64,000 nucleotides of DNA, from the NCBI RefSeq assembly GCF_921293095.1, contig NC_060254.1, forward strand, positions 111,872,917-111,936,916, in the 5' to 3' direction. Position numbers and translations under genes: made by a program. The stretch is from Ischnura elegans. Lineage: Eukaryota; Arthropoda; Insecta; Odonata; Coenagrionidae. The notes below the pieces were generated by a model. The model was not told where the DNA came from and did no database searches. It saw only the letters and a list, made by a program, of their open reading frames with translations. Below, in pieces: positions 11,426 to 23,850 of the stretch. Each line of letters begins with the position of its first letter. Position 1 is the first letter of the stretch.

Positions 11426-12265
11426 CCCTACTTACGCAAACGCATAGGTCGGTGAAAGCAACATGGCCGCCAGCAGAAAGGCATGGCTTCACCCCCCCCA
11501 CTCCCATTGCCAATCTATTGTATATATCTGTGACGACAACAATCTGTGCCAATCTGTGCCAATCTGTCTTCTCTTGTTTTTACCCTTCTTTCCAAGCCGC
11601 TGTTACTCCCGAGAAAAAAGTGGCTTGTTTTTGAGGCCGCGGTAAATGTCGGAACTAAAGGCAGCACCTGTCCTCAACCCTGGCAGACGTCGTAATGGCA
11701 TTGAAACCCGTGTAAATTAAGGAAATATTTGCGGAGAATATGTTGGATTCCATAGATATAAGGCTAAATCTTATCATTTTAAATTCAATAACCATTCTTT
11801 CATGTGAACTGTATGAGCTTACGCAGGGATTCTAACACTCCTGTACATTGATATTGCGAATTATATGCCGGTGACTTTTTCCCTTAGGCTACGAACTTGT
11901 AACTGCGTACGCCTTTAAGCAATGGAATAAATACTGGAGATTATCTACGACATTAGCGAACGGATTCTCATCACAGTAAGGTGATGCTTACGTAAATGAC
12001 GCGATACAAAAACTAAATATTTATCACAACAGATGCACAGTACAAATTTCTCAGATTAGGTGATGGAAGAGAGTTATACTAAAAATAAATTCATTATATC
12101 TATCTTATTAAAGGTTTGGTTCAAAATGAAAAGAAGTAAATACCCATTGCATTTAAGTAATTTATTCAGGTTTGGAGATAACTTTGAAACATGTGTAGAT
12201 ATAGATTGAACAAATAAAAAGAACAATGTGACCTTCTCAATACAGGGAAGTGGTAAACTCCATAA

Positions 12266-13677
12266 TGCCCCGTTCACACTACGTCCTTTTTACGCCGGTT
12301 AGCCCCGACCATGGTTACAAAACGAGGTGTGAACGCAAGTTCCCGTTAACCGTGGTTGGGATTCTGACCACCGTTTTCCGACCATGGTTGGCGGTAGTTC
12401 ATGCGTGTGTGAACGCAAGTTGGTTAAAAGCTGGTTAGAAAAAGAAGAAGGCGAAGCAGCAACGAAGTGGGATAGGAGGAAAGAAAACAGAAAATAAAGT
12501 TTCGAAGAGGAGACGGCCGTTATTGTTGAATTATATTCGTCAGAATTAATTCAAAGGAAAGTGCTATTGATTCATTCCGTAATGTGTTGTATAGTATGAG
12601 ATTTTAAACCTGATTTAAGTTATGCGATATACTTTATAGTTCGTAGTGAATTAGCTATTAGCTCGTATTGAATTGTTACGGACAGATTGAATAATCTATA
12701 TTAATATTTTGCTAGAATTAAGTAAAATGTGCAATACTACCATAATAAAAATCAGAAGGTCACAATGATTTTAATGTTTTGGTAAGAGTTCTTTGTCCCA
12801 GTTTGAAAAAGATCACTTATGTTCATCCTTGAACAAAAGTTCTTCCCATATCAATATAAAGTATCAGGCTAACGGCTAGTCAGATGTAACGATAGAAAAT
12901 AAATTTAGAAACGTCGGGTGATACCACATATCGCAAAAATTACCACGTTCTCTCTCTTATTTCATAAGTTAAATTTCAACAATCGTCACATTTCTGCAAG
13001 TTATTCGTCCACGTTTGAAGAAGAGGTAAAAGAGTTTTAATTTACGGTATAGCATTAGAGTGGATCATGTCCTTTGTCAAAGTCAGAAAACAATAATAGC
13101 TAAGAATGTAATGCAGCGAAAAGTGTATCTCCATCCCAAATCACAAGTGTCTCAAATTGAGGCTCGAGTCTCAAGGTTGGGTCCTCGATTTTCTTCACCT
13201 ACATCAATGATTTGTCGACACATCCGAATCAAGGGCAAGTAGTAGTATATGTTGTTGATATCAACCTAATTATCAGTAATATTCGCTTTCATTCGTATTA
13301 AATAGAGCAGTAGAAGAATGCAAGCCACACTATGGATGAAATGATTAGTTGGACGAACACATTTGAATTACCTTCTACGTAGCAAGGAACAATGATTGTC
13401 GACGCTGGAATGCAATTTTTAATTCATAAGCAGCTCATAATATGCACATATGTTTAAATTCATCATTTATATCATTGCAATTAACACAAGAACTTTTCCC
13501 TGCACATTCTATATTTCCTTCCAACAAGTTATTCGCTCTTGTCAATTCATTTTTCACTTGCAATTACTCTACCACTCATCAGATGTCGTCAGGGTCTAAC
13601 CATGGTTGAGTGTGAACGCGCGTTGGTTCTGACGTCATCTTACGCTGGTTAAGAAAGATGGTAATGTGAACGGGGCA
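12266..13677. mobile_element. Harbinger-like MITE, TGCCCCGTTCACA ends (1412 bp)
   Basis: Left TGCCCCGTTCACACTACG and right (reverse complement) TGCCCCGTTCACATTACC, with further inverted motifs in the first and last 150 bp (CCATGGTT, GTGTGAACGC). Flanks are TAA (12263-12265) and AAA (13678-13680), consistent with a 3-bp TWA duplication with one substitution. No coding capacity. Confidence 0.7.
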
Positions 13678-14766
13678 AAAAGGGTTAAGTATGCATGTAT
13701 TGCGATGACCTCGTCCCTTAAAAGTTTATCTGCACATTCATTATGGCTAAGTTTCCAATTCACGACATAAAAATCTTCCAATCTGAGTCATTACTGGCAC
13801 CTATCAAAGAAAATCACTGCCACACAAAATTATAAGTATCCAATAATTTTCTCCACAGATGAACCGTCTTAACATAGATGATCCTGTAAGCTGGAATCAC
13901 TGCAAATGATAGGAAAAACATTATAGGAATATCAATCTGTACTGTCACATTACAAAAAACACCACTTTGGCACCGAAAACATACTGAAGTCATTTTCTTA
14001 ACAGATATTGCTGATAAACAGACGAAGCCTTAGTACAGCCCATTACTCATGACTAACAAATTTATAAGATTCTACGTAGCTAAGGAAATCTCCAATCATT
14101 AAAAGATTATACCTAAAGAGCATAATGATCATAATCAACATTCATATTAATTCTAACTTACTTGATGAACAACATTAATCAATTGATTACCATCTGAACT
14201 GAGGTAAATAGTAAAAGCATTGGCACCGAAGCCTGAAGTCACTCAACACACGTGGCAATGGTATATTTGTAATCCAAACAAATATGATGAGTTTATAAGA
14301 TGAATTGAAATAAGTTGAGCATGGTATCTCATCCTTAGGAGATAATCATATCTATGAAAAACAAATATTACATTAGCCATTGAAATGTCAATAAGTAATA
14401 AATATAGATAATCAACATTTATAGTACAAAGCTACTCACTGGATGATTTTCCTGAGTTATACTCCGAAGGGTAACATTTACATTCTCATTTTACTTTCAA
14501 AAATGATGAGTTTCACAAAGAAGGCATTGTTCAACTCAACGCATTGCTAAGATGAATTGTAATAATTCTAAGTTGAGTACGGTATCTCATCCTTGGGAGA
14601 TCATCATAACTGTGAAAAACAAATATTAAATTAGCCATTGAAATGTCAATAATAAATATAGATAATCAATATTTATCTAAATCTAAATTCATCTAAATTC
14701 CACCTAAAATGAAATCGCGAAATAACTCATTAAATATATTCATTGATACTTATGAAATTATTTTAT
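13678..14766. other. AT-rich, weak internal duplication
   Basis: Two stretches are related in direct orientation: the segment at about 14280-14415 (TAAGATGAATTG..., GGTATCTCATCCTTAGGAGA) and the one at 14547-14665 (AAGATGAATTGTAATAATTC, GGTATCTCATCCTTGGGAGA). They look like an old local duplication. No coding signal. Confidence 0.45.
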
Positions 14767-15006
14767 TTAAGCCTGGACGACTTTGCCATTGCCATCTCTC
14801 AACAGTTTCTTCCTGACGATGTCGTGGGGCATGAAATGCCTTTCACACAGTACCTCCCCTGCCTTCAACTCAAAGTTTACCATCGGTATCGCAGCTTGCC
14901 ATTTACTCCTCTTAACAGGATCTTTGGGAGCAGAGAAAAATGAGAAGGTAGACTTTTTAGAGCCATACCCCTCAGTACACCCTGGTGCGACACAGCTTCG
15001 TGGCAT
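14767..15006 (-). CDS. THAP-domain protein fragment or first exon
   Basis: The 79-codon minus-strand frame encodes a THAP zinc finger (C2CH, DNA-binding, related to the P-element transposase N-terminus). Cys5 and Cys10 (CVAPGC), Trp36 in KRSKWQAAIP, then Cys54-x2-His57 (LCERHF) are all present and in register. The domain normally continues to an AVPTIF motif; here the frame reaches GKVVQA and stops, so the last element of the fold is missing. Either a donor before the stop joins it to another exon, or this is a truncated transposon-related copy. The start Met two residues before Ser-Cys fits the family. No downstream exon was found with confidence. Confidence 0.6.
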   Translation of the reverse strand: MPRSCVAPGCTEGYGSKKSTFSFFSAPKDPVKRSKWQAAIPMVNFELKAGEVLCERHFMPHDIVRKKLLRDGNGKVVQA

Positions 15007-15182
15007 TTCAAATATCGCCGAAAATTAAGCGAACGAGCTTCTGCCTCACCCGTGAAATTCACACAGTGAATTACTTTAGCGTTTAGAATCTAAAAAAAAT
15101 GCTGAAGAACTCAATTAAATAGTTTTTCAAGTGCAAATAAATCGCTTAAACACACATGAACTAACCGAACCACATACAAAGC

Positions 15183-15540
15183 ATGGGTGGACGACAAGTG
15201 GCGCTCGTAGTTCGTTCAAATTCCGCAGCCTCAAACACCTGCCACCAAAACTGTACGGCGGGCATAGGAAGTTGCACTGGTGTGCTTCTTTCATTGGTGG
15301 AGACACGTGAAACTTCGGATATATTCGGATTTTCCCTGTTTGGGAAGGAGAGGGAACCGTACCGACTGGTTTGAAACCGACGACCTTACAGAATCGCTGG
15401 AAGTGTCGTCGTCGGTGCGGAATCCGTTGTCGGTACGGTTTGATGTCCAGTCGGTGGGCTTGAAAGGGAAACCGACCGGTGCGGCACCGACGAAATACAG
15501 AATACGGCCCCAGTTCACCTTACGCATGCTTATATAGGGT
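15183..15540. other. unassigned, C/G-richer segment with ACCGAC motifs
   Basis: Repeated GACCGG/ACCGAC/CGGT(A/G)CGG strings give overlapping open frames on both strands that resemble no protein. Probably repetitive and non-coding. Confidence 0.3.
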
Positions 15541-15846
15541 TATGTTATGCAAGCAGTTACATAACATACAGGGTGAATAGGGAAATTGCATACTTTTTAT
15601 AAACAGTATGCTGATATACTACAGTAAATACATTAGTACCGCAATATACTTTTTTCCGCTTAAAATTCAGTTTATACACTAGAAAATGACTCCCAAAAGT
15701 CTCCCGAGTTTCGCGGGCTAAAAAATACCGCCCCCACTAATCTTTGGCGGTGACGTCATAGTTCAGTACGAGTCCAAGATCCAAGCAGAAACTGGGGGTT
15801 TGGAAGAGCCACGTTGCGTTTAAAGGAGAACATCGGTGAAGTAAGG

Positions 15847-16345
15847 AAAAATTACAAGTGGTGCATTGTTCCTCTGTGCAATAACACCCCAGAAAAATTT
15901 TCGTCTGCATTCCCACGGAGGAAATTAGAAGAAAAGCCTCGATGCATGCCGTCTGTCGGGATGAGCGTTTCGGAAAAATAAGAGTATGATAAACGGAATG
16001 ATAAACCCGTGTGCTATGTGAGCGAAGATAACTTTAATATAAATAATATTTCCATATTTCATTGACTGAATAACTTGAAACTGAGATTTTTCGATAATTC
16101 GGCCACCGTAGAATAAATTAAAACTCAACTTCACAACAAAAATCGAGATAGGTGTTTCTCGATGGTTACGATCAGTTAGGATGGACTCAAATTATTTATG
16201 GCACTAGTTTAATTTCAGTTACGGAAGGACATAGAAAATCCCATGATGTTTAAAATCAAGGGAGGAAATATGAAAATAGAGCAACGTTGATCCTCATGCG
16301 TTCGAGTGCCAGCCAAGAAGACAGCGTTTTCTTCTACTGTCGGCG
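15847..16345 (+). pseudogene. decayed THAP-domain gene (two exons)
   Basis: First block at 15847 reads KNYKWCIVPLCNNTPEKF (the Cys-x4-Cys half of a THAP finger), reaches an in-frame TAA at 15979-15981, and continues in the same frame as DKPVCYVSEDNFNI at about 16000, where C-Y-V-S-E-D-N-F stands for the usual C-x2-H-F with His replaced by Asn. After a probable intron, an acceptor (AATTTCAG, ending at 16218) opens LRKDIENPMMFKIKGGNMKI, which matches the 'ENPMMFKxKGG' segment following the finger in an expanded insect THAP family, then a stop. The premature stop and the lost zinc ligand indicate a pseudogene. Confidence 0.5.
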
Positions 16346-16740
16346 TCAAAATGATGTGCCGCTGTACTTTGCAAATTTATATCCTGGCATCACTGCATGC
16401 TATAATAATGAACTATACCTCATTTTTAAGGAAATTTTATCCTAAATTCTGAATTATTTTATTACAAAAAAATTGAAAAATGTAGACACGGCCAGTGCAA
16501 TAAATGACTCCGCGCACCGAAAAATTAGCCGTTTTCTCAACTTCATGAACTTTGCAACTCAACCTAAGGAAAACTACTACCTTTACAGCATTCATCTTCC
16601 ACATTAATTTACACTCATCAGTGCGGATTACTAAATTGGCTTTTGGGTATTTTTAGAACTTAATTTTGTTATAAATTAATGAAAATATTTAAACATTATC
16701 TTGTCCCACATATAGTTTACCCCGAAAGATAAAGGAAGTT
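16342..16740 (+). repeat. dispersed repeat, direct relative at 53129-53400
   Basis: GTCGGCGTCAAAATGATGTG, CCGCTGTACTT(T/A)GCAAATTTA and following segments (GGAAAATTTTAT, CTCAACC(T/C)A(A/G)GGAAAACTA) occur in the same order in both places. In this copy the repeat follows directly on the THAP pseudogene, so it may be that gene family's 3' part. Confidence 0.6.
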
Positions 16741-18838
16741 GTCGATGGAAAAAGAATGGAATCCAGAGGTGGTCACAAAAAATGAATCGCAGTATTCTTT
16801 GATTTTATTCCACGCCGGCTTGCTTTTCAGAAAAAGTAGTCACAAGAGGAATGTTCCGCGGCCCTTGATTTGGAAACTGTGGAGACAGAGGAAGACGTGT
16901 GGATCAGCAATTTCCATTTAGTTGTTTGTCTGGATAAACCAAGGATTCATTTAAAGGTTGTCAGGCCATCGTATAAAGATAGGACTGATGTGCACCACAA
17001 GGGAAATGGGGTGTTTGAGGGAAAGTCAAACACAAAGTTGCCCACAGAATGTGCAGTTCTATGTTGCTATTTCCCCAGTTGTTGGAATTTCGTCTATATT
17101 ATCGCTACTAAATTGAAACATTAATAGTCTGGCTTCCTCAGAGCTTCCTGTCGCCCTCCAGGCAAGGTATTTTTAAGTTGAAAGTATCATCGACAGCTTC
17201 GAGGTGGAAATAAGTTCACTAAAGGGAAGGTTAGGGTTGCGATATTAACCTCGCCTCAATCAACACACTAAAGTATTTGCGACCACGTTTATTGCGATGG
17301 TAAGCGATACACTTGTTTAATGTCTCTCACGCGAGATAGTCCTTCTCTATTCTCCTCTCGTAAGCGTCTCTCTCCCGCGGCGCCTTGCTGGCGCTATCTT
17401 CCGCGTACCCTGGCGGCAGCGGCAGGGACCTCAGGGTCCCAGGGCAATGACCTCAACCAGGTGCTGACCTTGGTGACGGCGCTCGTAATGAAGAGCTCCA
17501 CCACATTCACCATAAGACTCTCTACCGGACTGCCAAAAGAATACACATTTCACATGAGTATACGCTTTCGCCAATATTATACGCAAGTCTCACTTTGTTA
17601 TGAACTATAAAACATTTCAGATGCACATCAGCTACCTTTCCATTTCTCGGCATCGACTTTCCGCGCCGAAGAAGTCTAGTTTCACCAAAATACCCAGTTA
17701 TCATGATGGAATCAGTAACAGGAAGCTTGCTAGGATCAGCCTAAGAATAACCATATTCCTTCATCTTTACGCAATCTATCGCTTTCAATGGAGGAGAAAT
17801 AGATCAAATAATAGCCCTGAAGTCACAATGGACAACTCCGATACGTCTGCACTTCAATAAATGAATCATAACCACGCCGTCGCTTGTATTCAAGTATGCA
17901 ACCTCTACTATGGCCGTGCCGCCGTGCCTCCTCGTACTGAACTATGACGTCACTTTTCTACCAGCCAATCATCGGGCGTTTTCGCTTCTCACTTGCATTT
18001 GAAAATTCTCGTGAACTTTGATGCATTAAATATCGCAAACCACGTCATAAAATAATAAAAAAAACTTTCACAGAGGTATGCAAACATATATTTTTATATA
18101 ATTTTGGGGCTATTGATTATATCTGAAAATTATGCAAGTTCCCCATTCTGAAAGTGATGCAATTGGATTACCCGTGCCACCCCAATTGGTTGGAGTGGGA
18201 TCAAACTACTTGGAGTAGGAGGAATGTACTCTAATCATTGTCGCAAGACCTACCTGATTGCTATCCAAACTATGGAAGGACGTAAGTTATTATAAACCCC
18301 CCCTTGGCCGACCTTGTCAAGGAAAAAAATGAAATCAACAGTCGAGCAAAGTTTAAGTTTTATGCTAAATATCTTTAGGAAACTAAATAAGTTGTGAGGC
18401 TTATAGCGACTCTCTTCTGCCCTATTCACAAGTTTTGAGGGAGTTAAAAGCCTTAATAATAATAATAAAATGCCTTTAATCAGGTGAGGTTGAGACTATG
18501 AAGTCCCCTCTTCCACCTATTGACTTGCCACAACATGCTACGAATCCACACCTGGTTCCTGGCCAAACACCAGATTCGTATGCTGCCTCACCTGTAGTCC
18601 GGAAGGCACCCCATCAGATATTTTTGTGCAAGTTAGGATTAAGGCAGCCCTGAAATGAACCCATTCTTCATCCATAAAAGAGATACAAACAGCCATGAAA
18701 AAGGCCTTACGAGAAGTCTCCGAAGAAACCTCCTTGGGCATGTACTCAGTCACAGCACAGTCGCTGGAAAAAAATTTGCAGATGGCCAGATATGATACGC
18801 TAACATTTTTTTCGCGTAGGAATTGTGAGGTCTAGGAG
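16741..18838. other. intergenic, nothing firmly assigned
   Basis: Includes a GC-rich patch (17360-17480) with the palindrome GGGACCTCAGGGTCCC. A minus-strand frame at 18753-18538 follows an acceptor-like TTTTTTCCAG but resembles no family. No terminal repeats recognised. Confidence 0.35.
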
Positions 18839-18859
18839 CCGATATTCACTTTTTACATT

Positions 18860-18952
18860 GTTTCTTATGGGATATTATGCTTCGATTAACGTCATTTCGT
18901 TTATCGTCACATTTTTCAGGAACGGTAAGTGACGTTATACGAGGACTCACTG
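18860..18952. mobile_element. solo Tigger-type terminal repeat
   Basis: Ends GTGACGTTATACGAGGACTCACTG followed by TA. Its reverse complement starts CAGTGAGTCCTCGTATAACG, a pogo/Tigger-style terminus (CAGT..., TA target, 'TATAACG' box). No partner end was found upstream. Confidence 0.5.
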
Positions 18953-18954
18953 TA

Positions 18955-21035
18955 CTGGAATTCACTTTATGGCCATCTTTTCATATTCTCACAAAAAAGA
19001 CAATTTGTGTTACTGCTTTAATAGAGAAACATGCTTTGCTCAATTTAACCAAGTTTTCTCACAACTTACACTCTTTCTTGTGGAAAAAGATGACTTGATA
19101 CTTGCCAGGACCCCCCTCCCCTCCACGTCAGATTGGGTGAGAATCAGTTTGATGCTGGTACTAAAACGATCTCCTACATGTGCATACTAATAATGTCTTC
19201 TTTACCAAAGAATTAGCCAACAATAGCCATTTTTGAGTCTTGAAAATCCCATATTTCCAAAATCCCTGAACCCCCCGTGTAGTTATTCACGTAGCTATGT
19301 CCCCCACCTCCTTGGTACATATCTAGATCCGCCACTACTAGATGTTAAGCCCTAGGGGTTCATCAAGGATTTAAATGCGAGGGAAAAAAGACTTCAATGA
19401 AGCCACAACCCGAGACTGGAACTAGGGCAGTGCAGGGGGGGCACGTGCCTCCAGCAGCAGATTTAAGAGAGGTGGGGGGACAGAAAATTTTGAAACATTT
19501 ATTACAAGTGTTATTTAATTTTTTAAATTAAATTACTTTACAATAATAATTACTAAATCATTATACAATAATATTAATAAAGCCTCTTAATAGCAAACAT
19601 ATGGCGAGTAATTTCAACTAACGCACCACAAAAAAATTGCTTACCAACACATACATTTTAGTGGTGAAGGACGGTAGGGTTGGAGAGAAGCAATAAAGGG
19701 AAGGGTGGTGGAAAACTGATCTTTGCACCCCCCTGACAGAACTCCTAAGATTCATATGGCAGTATGTCCATTGTTCGATTCCCGGTTCAGGGAATTTTTT
19801 TTCTCACGGCAATTTCATGTTTATTTGGTACATTTTGGTAAGTGAGTAGTCATTTTCACCAAAACTTTTGCGCAAACAGGCCTAAAATCAATTGCCTTCC
19901 TCGATAAATTACATATCCTGGGTTTTTCTCATACTTCATGATGTACAAGAAAGAATTTTGATCCTCTCTTAAGACAAAAATAAGGCAATTTCATCAGTTC
20001 TGTCGGTATTTCCCGTAAGGTCTCACGTAATCGCTGAGGAGCATAGATATAACCGTTGATGGTATTACAAGCGAAATTCAGCATGAGAGTTTCTTGCTGG
20101 TGACAAAAGTCGTTTAAATGCCAATTTATGATAACTAATAATTGTGCCCTCAAAATCTGCTCAGTTGAAGCTATTTAGATAACATAGCTGGGACAATCTG
20201 CTTGAACAACAGTTATCATAAATAAATATCCCTGATCACTTTTCACGTTACTCATGTTCAATGAGTGTATGTTATTCGTCATTTTTCTTATATTCAGAGT
20301 TTGGAAATAAAATTTAAAGGTCATAATAATGCATTGGCAAGTGCCATCATTATATACATGATTAGCGACTCTACAGTCACCATATTAACTTCCAATGCTA
20401 TTAAAAGTTAACTCTTTTGCCCCGGACGTCAGGTGGAGCCGACAGGCATTTTCAAACGCATAGCACCTGACGTCGGGTATAGCTGTTGCGGATTTTTCAA
20501 TGCAGACGTCGGCTCTGGCTGATGCGAGGAAAGGGAAGTGACTACTAAGGTAGCAATTGTAGTAAGCATTCAGGCCCCGCCTGAGACCCAGACACCTTAG
20601 GGAGCCCAAAGGCCCACTCCTCTGCAATTAAGCCAGACCTTCCCACTCATTTACTACCATCCTCATTGCAGGAATCCGTTGCTAAGTGGTATTAATGTGA
20701 ATAGTTTTTTCAATGTTACACTTTATTATTGCGTACTACAATTTTTTTTGCACTTTGAAATGAATTCTTTGTTTTGTTCTGAGTGTAAGCAATTTTTAAA
20801 CCAAATTTGAGAGTTAAAAGTAACGGACTTCTGGACTTACAGCATTATTACCTTTTATTTACTAACTTCGTCCACATTAACGCTAGAATTCCGTTTAAAA
20901 TTCCACAATGCTTAAAAAATGTTAGTAATTCTTTTAGGAGAGTAAATAATTAGAAATCAAATGCAAATACATATTAATTGGAAAAAACACTGGTAACGCA
21001 ATAAGTTGACAGTGAATTCCGGCTATGATAAGATT
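18955..21035. other. intergenic, nothing assigned
   Basis: No gene recognised. TTAACTCTTTTGCCCCGG at about 20408 starts like a TTAA-bounded element but no matching end was found. A TGTTCGATTCCCGG string at about 19775 looks like a Pol III B box without a supporting A box. Confidence 0.3.
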
Positions 21036-21235
21036 AGAGGGTGTAGTCCAGTGGCCGGGGTAAGGGACATGCACCTCATTCAGCTGGGTCCCAAATCTAG
21101 GTATGAAAATACATACCTCTGTAACTCCACCCCAAAAAAGAGCTCCGTACAGAGAGGTTTAAAATATTCTCATGCTACTCGTAGCACGGAAAACGTTTTC
21201 CAATTGTAGGCACCGGCAGAAAAGGGGTTACGAAG
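21036..21235 (+). repeat. first unit of a diverged direct duplication
   Basis: Shares ordered blocks with 21378-21570: GGGTCCCAAAT/CGGTCCCAAAT, CTCCA(C)CCCAAAAAAGAGC/CACTCCAAAAAAGAGC, GTAGCACGGAAAAC/GTAGCACAGAAAAC, GCAGGCACC. The two units are separated by a solo MITE end. Class unknown. Confidence 0.55.
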
Positions 21236-21300
21236 AATATTTTAAGAAATAAAATTGCATGAAAATGCACAAAGCAACAAGCAAATGTATTGTGCGTTTG

Positions 21301-21370
21301 GCTCGAAAATTTGTTGTATCAAAATTTGATGCAAATATTTGGATGCAAATTTGACCGTGGGACACCGGCT
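21301..21370. mobile_element. solo end of the AGCCGATGTCCCACGG MITE family
   Basis: ATGCAAATTTGACCGTGGGA followed by CACCGGCT and TAA reproduces the right terminus of the element at 7797-9260, including ATCAAAATTTGATGCAAATA. The left end is missing. Confidence 0.65.
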
Positions 21371-21377
21371 TAAGAAA

Positions 21378-21570
21378 GGCTTAGAGGGTCGAGTGCAGTT
21401 GACATGGTAATAGCCCTTGAGTTCGGTCCCAAATTGGAGGGACAAGAATACCAGGATAAGTCCACTCCAAAAAAGAGCAGAGCATAGAGAGAGCAGTTTA
21501 AAACCTTCTCATTCTATTCGTAGCACAGAAAACATTTTCCTCTCGCAGGCACCAGTAGGTTAGGGCTAAT
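21378..21570 (+). repeat. second unit of the direct duplication
   Basis: Partner of 21036-21235, roughly 70% similar by eye and in the same orientation. Confidence 0.55.
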
Positions 21571-21848
21571 TTAAATAACCTCTGAGAGCATGGTGGTAAA
21601 AAAATCAGGTGAAACATGTGCTCATCAGCACTTATGTGTTTCATATAAACTAACATACAGCTTATACTGAACCTCAATGCAATTTTTGCAAACGTATCAT
21701 GATAAAAATGGAATCAATAATTTTTTGCCATTAATCCTTATGCATTCATGTAAAAATCAAATAAGTATTAAAAGAAAATGGAGATGGCACTTTTCCCCAG
21801 GTTTATTTAAAGTAAAATGTTTTTCAACCGTTAGGTCATTATCAAGTA

Positions 21849-23844
21849 CCGTATAAGCACGTGTAAGAGGCGCACCTTTTTTCCCAGAAATTGCAGCCGA
21901 AAATATGGGGGTGCGCCTCTTACACAAACTTCTTATCTTCCCCCCCTCCCCTTCACTGGTCGCAAGTCCAAGGGGAACTGAGTGGCCTTGGTTTTCAGCG
22001 TGAGTCAGTCATCTGAAATCCTGGGTCAAAATCAAGTGGCAGGCAGGGGAGTTTCTCCCTTTGTGACGTATTTTTAAAATGCTCCTGTTTGAATTTCTTG
22101 CAAGCATCGCGCCGTCACGTCGGTACTCCAGAAGTGAACATTGAAAAGATCGCGCAGGGTGATTCGCTCCGGAGCGCGAGCTAAATTCACTGCCACGAGT
22201 GGGCATCCCGCGGCATTTATACTGCATACAGTAATCGCTTATCAAACGTATAGAAACGCGTAGTTTTGAAGGACATACCTTGTTAATAGTCAACATCTGT
22301 CTTGCCGTGCAATTTCCATTACGCTGAGCACCTGATATTTCAAAATTCATCTTCAGACGCTAATATTAGGATTTTTGCAAATGAAAATTATATTGGAGTC
22401 AAAACCTGTGGTTAAAAAATTCGAACGAGTGTGTTCATTGTTGGACTAAATGGTGGATAGAAGAAATCGGAAATGCTTATAAGTGAAGAGCGCTGAAGGA
22501 GAGGTCTAGGGGAAGGAGCGCGCTTCCTCCCCTCCGTATTTCAAGCTACGAGGCTATGATCGAAGGAGCAAGGGAAGAACACGTCTGATCTTCCATGTGA
22601 CGTCGTTGCCTTTAAAGCGAAGGGGCGAAGGCGCAGCAATGTGATATACGCAGTTTGCGTTTCCTGAAGTTTCCAGTCCGTCTCGTCTTGTTTGAATGTG
22701 CTTATGCTACGCTTGTTTCTTCCAAAATTGTGCTGTTTGGACTATGCTGAATATTAGTAGCCTTGTCTTAGCTATAAATCTTTGTGTCAATCAATTAGAG
22801 CTCAAAAAACTTAAATGCTGTCAGATATACATCGCGTTAGGTCTAATTCTTTTTAGAACCTCGTGCGTGTCATACAATTGCTGAAAGATTTCGAGATATC
22901 TTCGAGTTCAGTAGGTGACTCACCTAGCATTTGACCTCCAAAAACTTGGAGAATTGAACCTGGTAGACCGAAAAAGGTCAGTTGGTGAGATGGGGTAGGG
23001 ATGAAACATGTTTCCATTGTTCCCTTGTAACTTGATATTTTCCTATTTTCCTGTGGAGTCTCGGAAAGGAAAAAAAACAGCAGAGGCATAGGCTGATGGA
23101 GGGCCGAGTGTAGTTCTGTTAGGCCCCTTGCACACACACCGATTTTGGACGGCCGGTAAAATATCGGCTGACATTTTACCGGCGAAGCGATGCTTGCACA
23201 CACGCCGGATTTTTACCGGTCAAACGATAAGTTGCTATGTTTTTGAGCCGGCGATCCACAGTGACAATGGCCGGCAGCTAACCAGCATTTTGCTGGTGCT
23301 GGCGCGTGGTCGGTATGTGTGCAAGCTCCAATGCTCTCCCATTGTTCACTATTGGAATGTGGACGGCCGATATTTTACCGGCCGTCCAAAATCGGTGTGT
23401 GTGCAAGGGACCTTAAATCTACAACGTGGTTATTATCCTACGGCGCTGAGATTGCCCCGATTGTTGTCCAATCTCTTGGGAAGGTTCATGCTATGTGCCT
23501 GTCGTGTTTTGCCTTAAAATTTTCCACGGCTGCAATTCTATTGCAATACTCCTGCGAGAGCTTTTAAACAAAATTGTTCGTGAGTAGGACAAGCAACGTA
23601 GAGTGATGACGTATGCGAAGAGAGGATCGGAACACTTTCTACTCCCTCTTATGCCGCTATTACCGCCGCAGTTATCAAAATTTCCTCTTTCAAATAGTAC
23701 TGAAAGAGGAAATTTCGATAACTGTCGAAATTCCGGGCATACGCCTGCAACACTGCACGATAGGATAAAAAATGCCGCAAAATTTTTTTCTTTATAATTT
23801 CGATGCTCAAAATAGGGGTGCGCCTCTTACACACGCTTATACGG
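21849..23844. mobile_element. DNA element with CCGTATAAGC ends, TA target (1996 bp)
   Basis: Ends CCGTATAAGCACGTGTAAGA and, reversed, CCGTATAAGCGTGTGTAAGA, both continuing GGCGCACC; TA flanks each side. The GTGCGCCTCTTACAC motif is also repeated inside near the left end (about 21910). The TA target and terminus style suggest the Tc1/mariner-pogo group. No transposase was recognised inside; the frame at 22350-22009 (minus) has no known motif. Confidence 0.7.
23122..23412. mobile_element. short Harbinger-type MITE (291 bp), TTA duplication
   Basis: Near-perfect inverted ends about 45 bp long: GG(C/T)CCCTTGCACACACACC and GATTTTGGACGGCCGGTAAA. TTA flanks at 23119-23121 and 23413-23415. High arm identity suggests a recent insertion into the element at 21849-23844. 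Confidence 0.8.
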
Positions 23845-23850
23845 TATGTA

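Noticed and set aside
17360-17480. LTR or regulatory palindrome in a GC-rich patch
   Set aside because: No paired LTR, primer binding site or duplication seen.
19740-19800. tRNA gene or SINE with TGTTCGATTCCCGG
   Set aside because: B box only; no A box or cloverleaf.
22853-23567. Overlapping frames of 80-130 codons on both strands
   Set aside because: They run through the 291-bp MITE at 23122-23412 and mirror one another because of its inverted arms.
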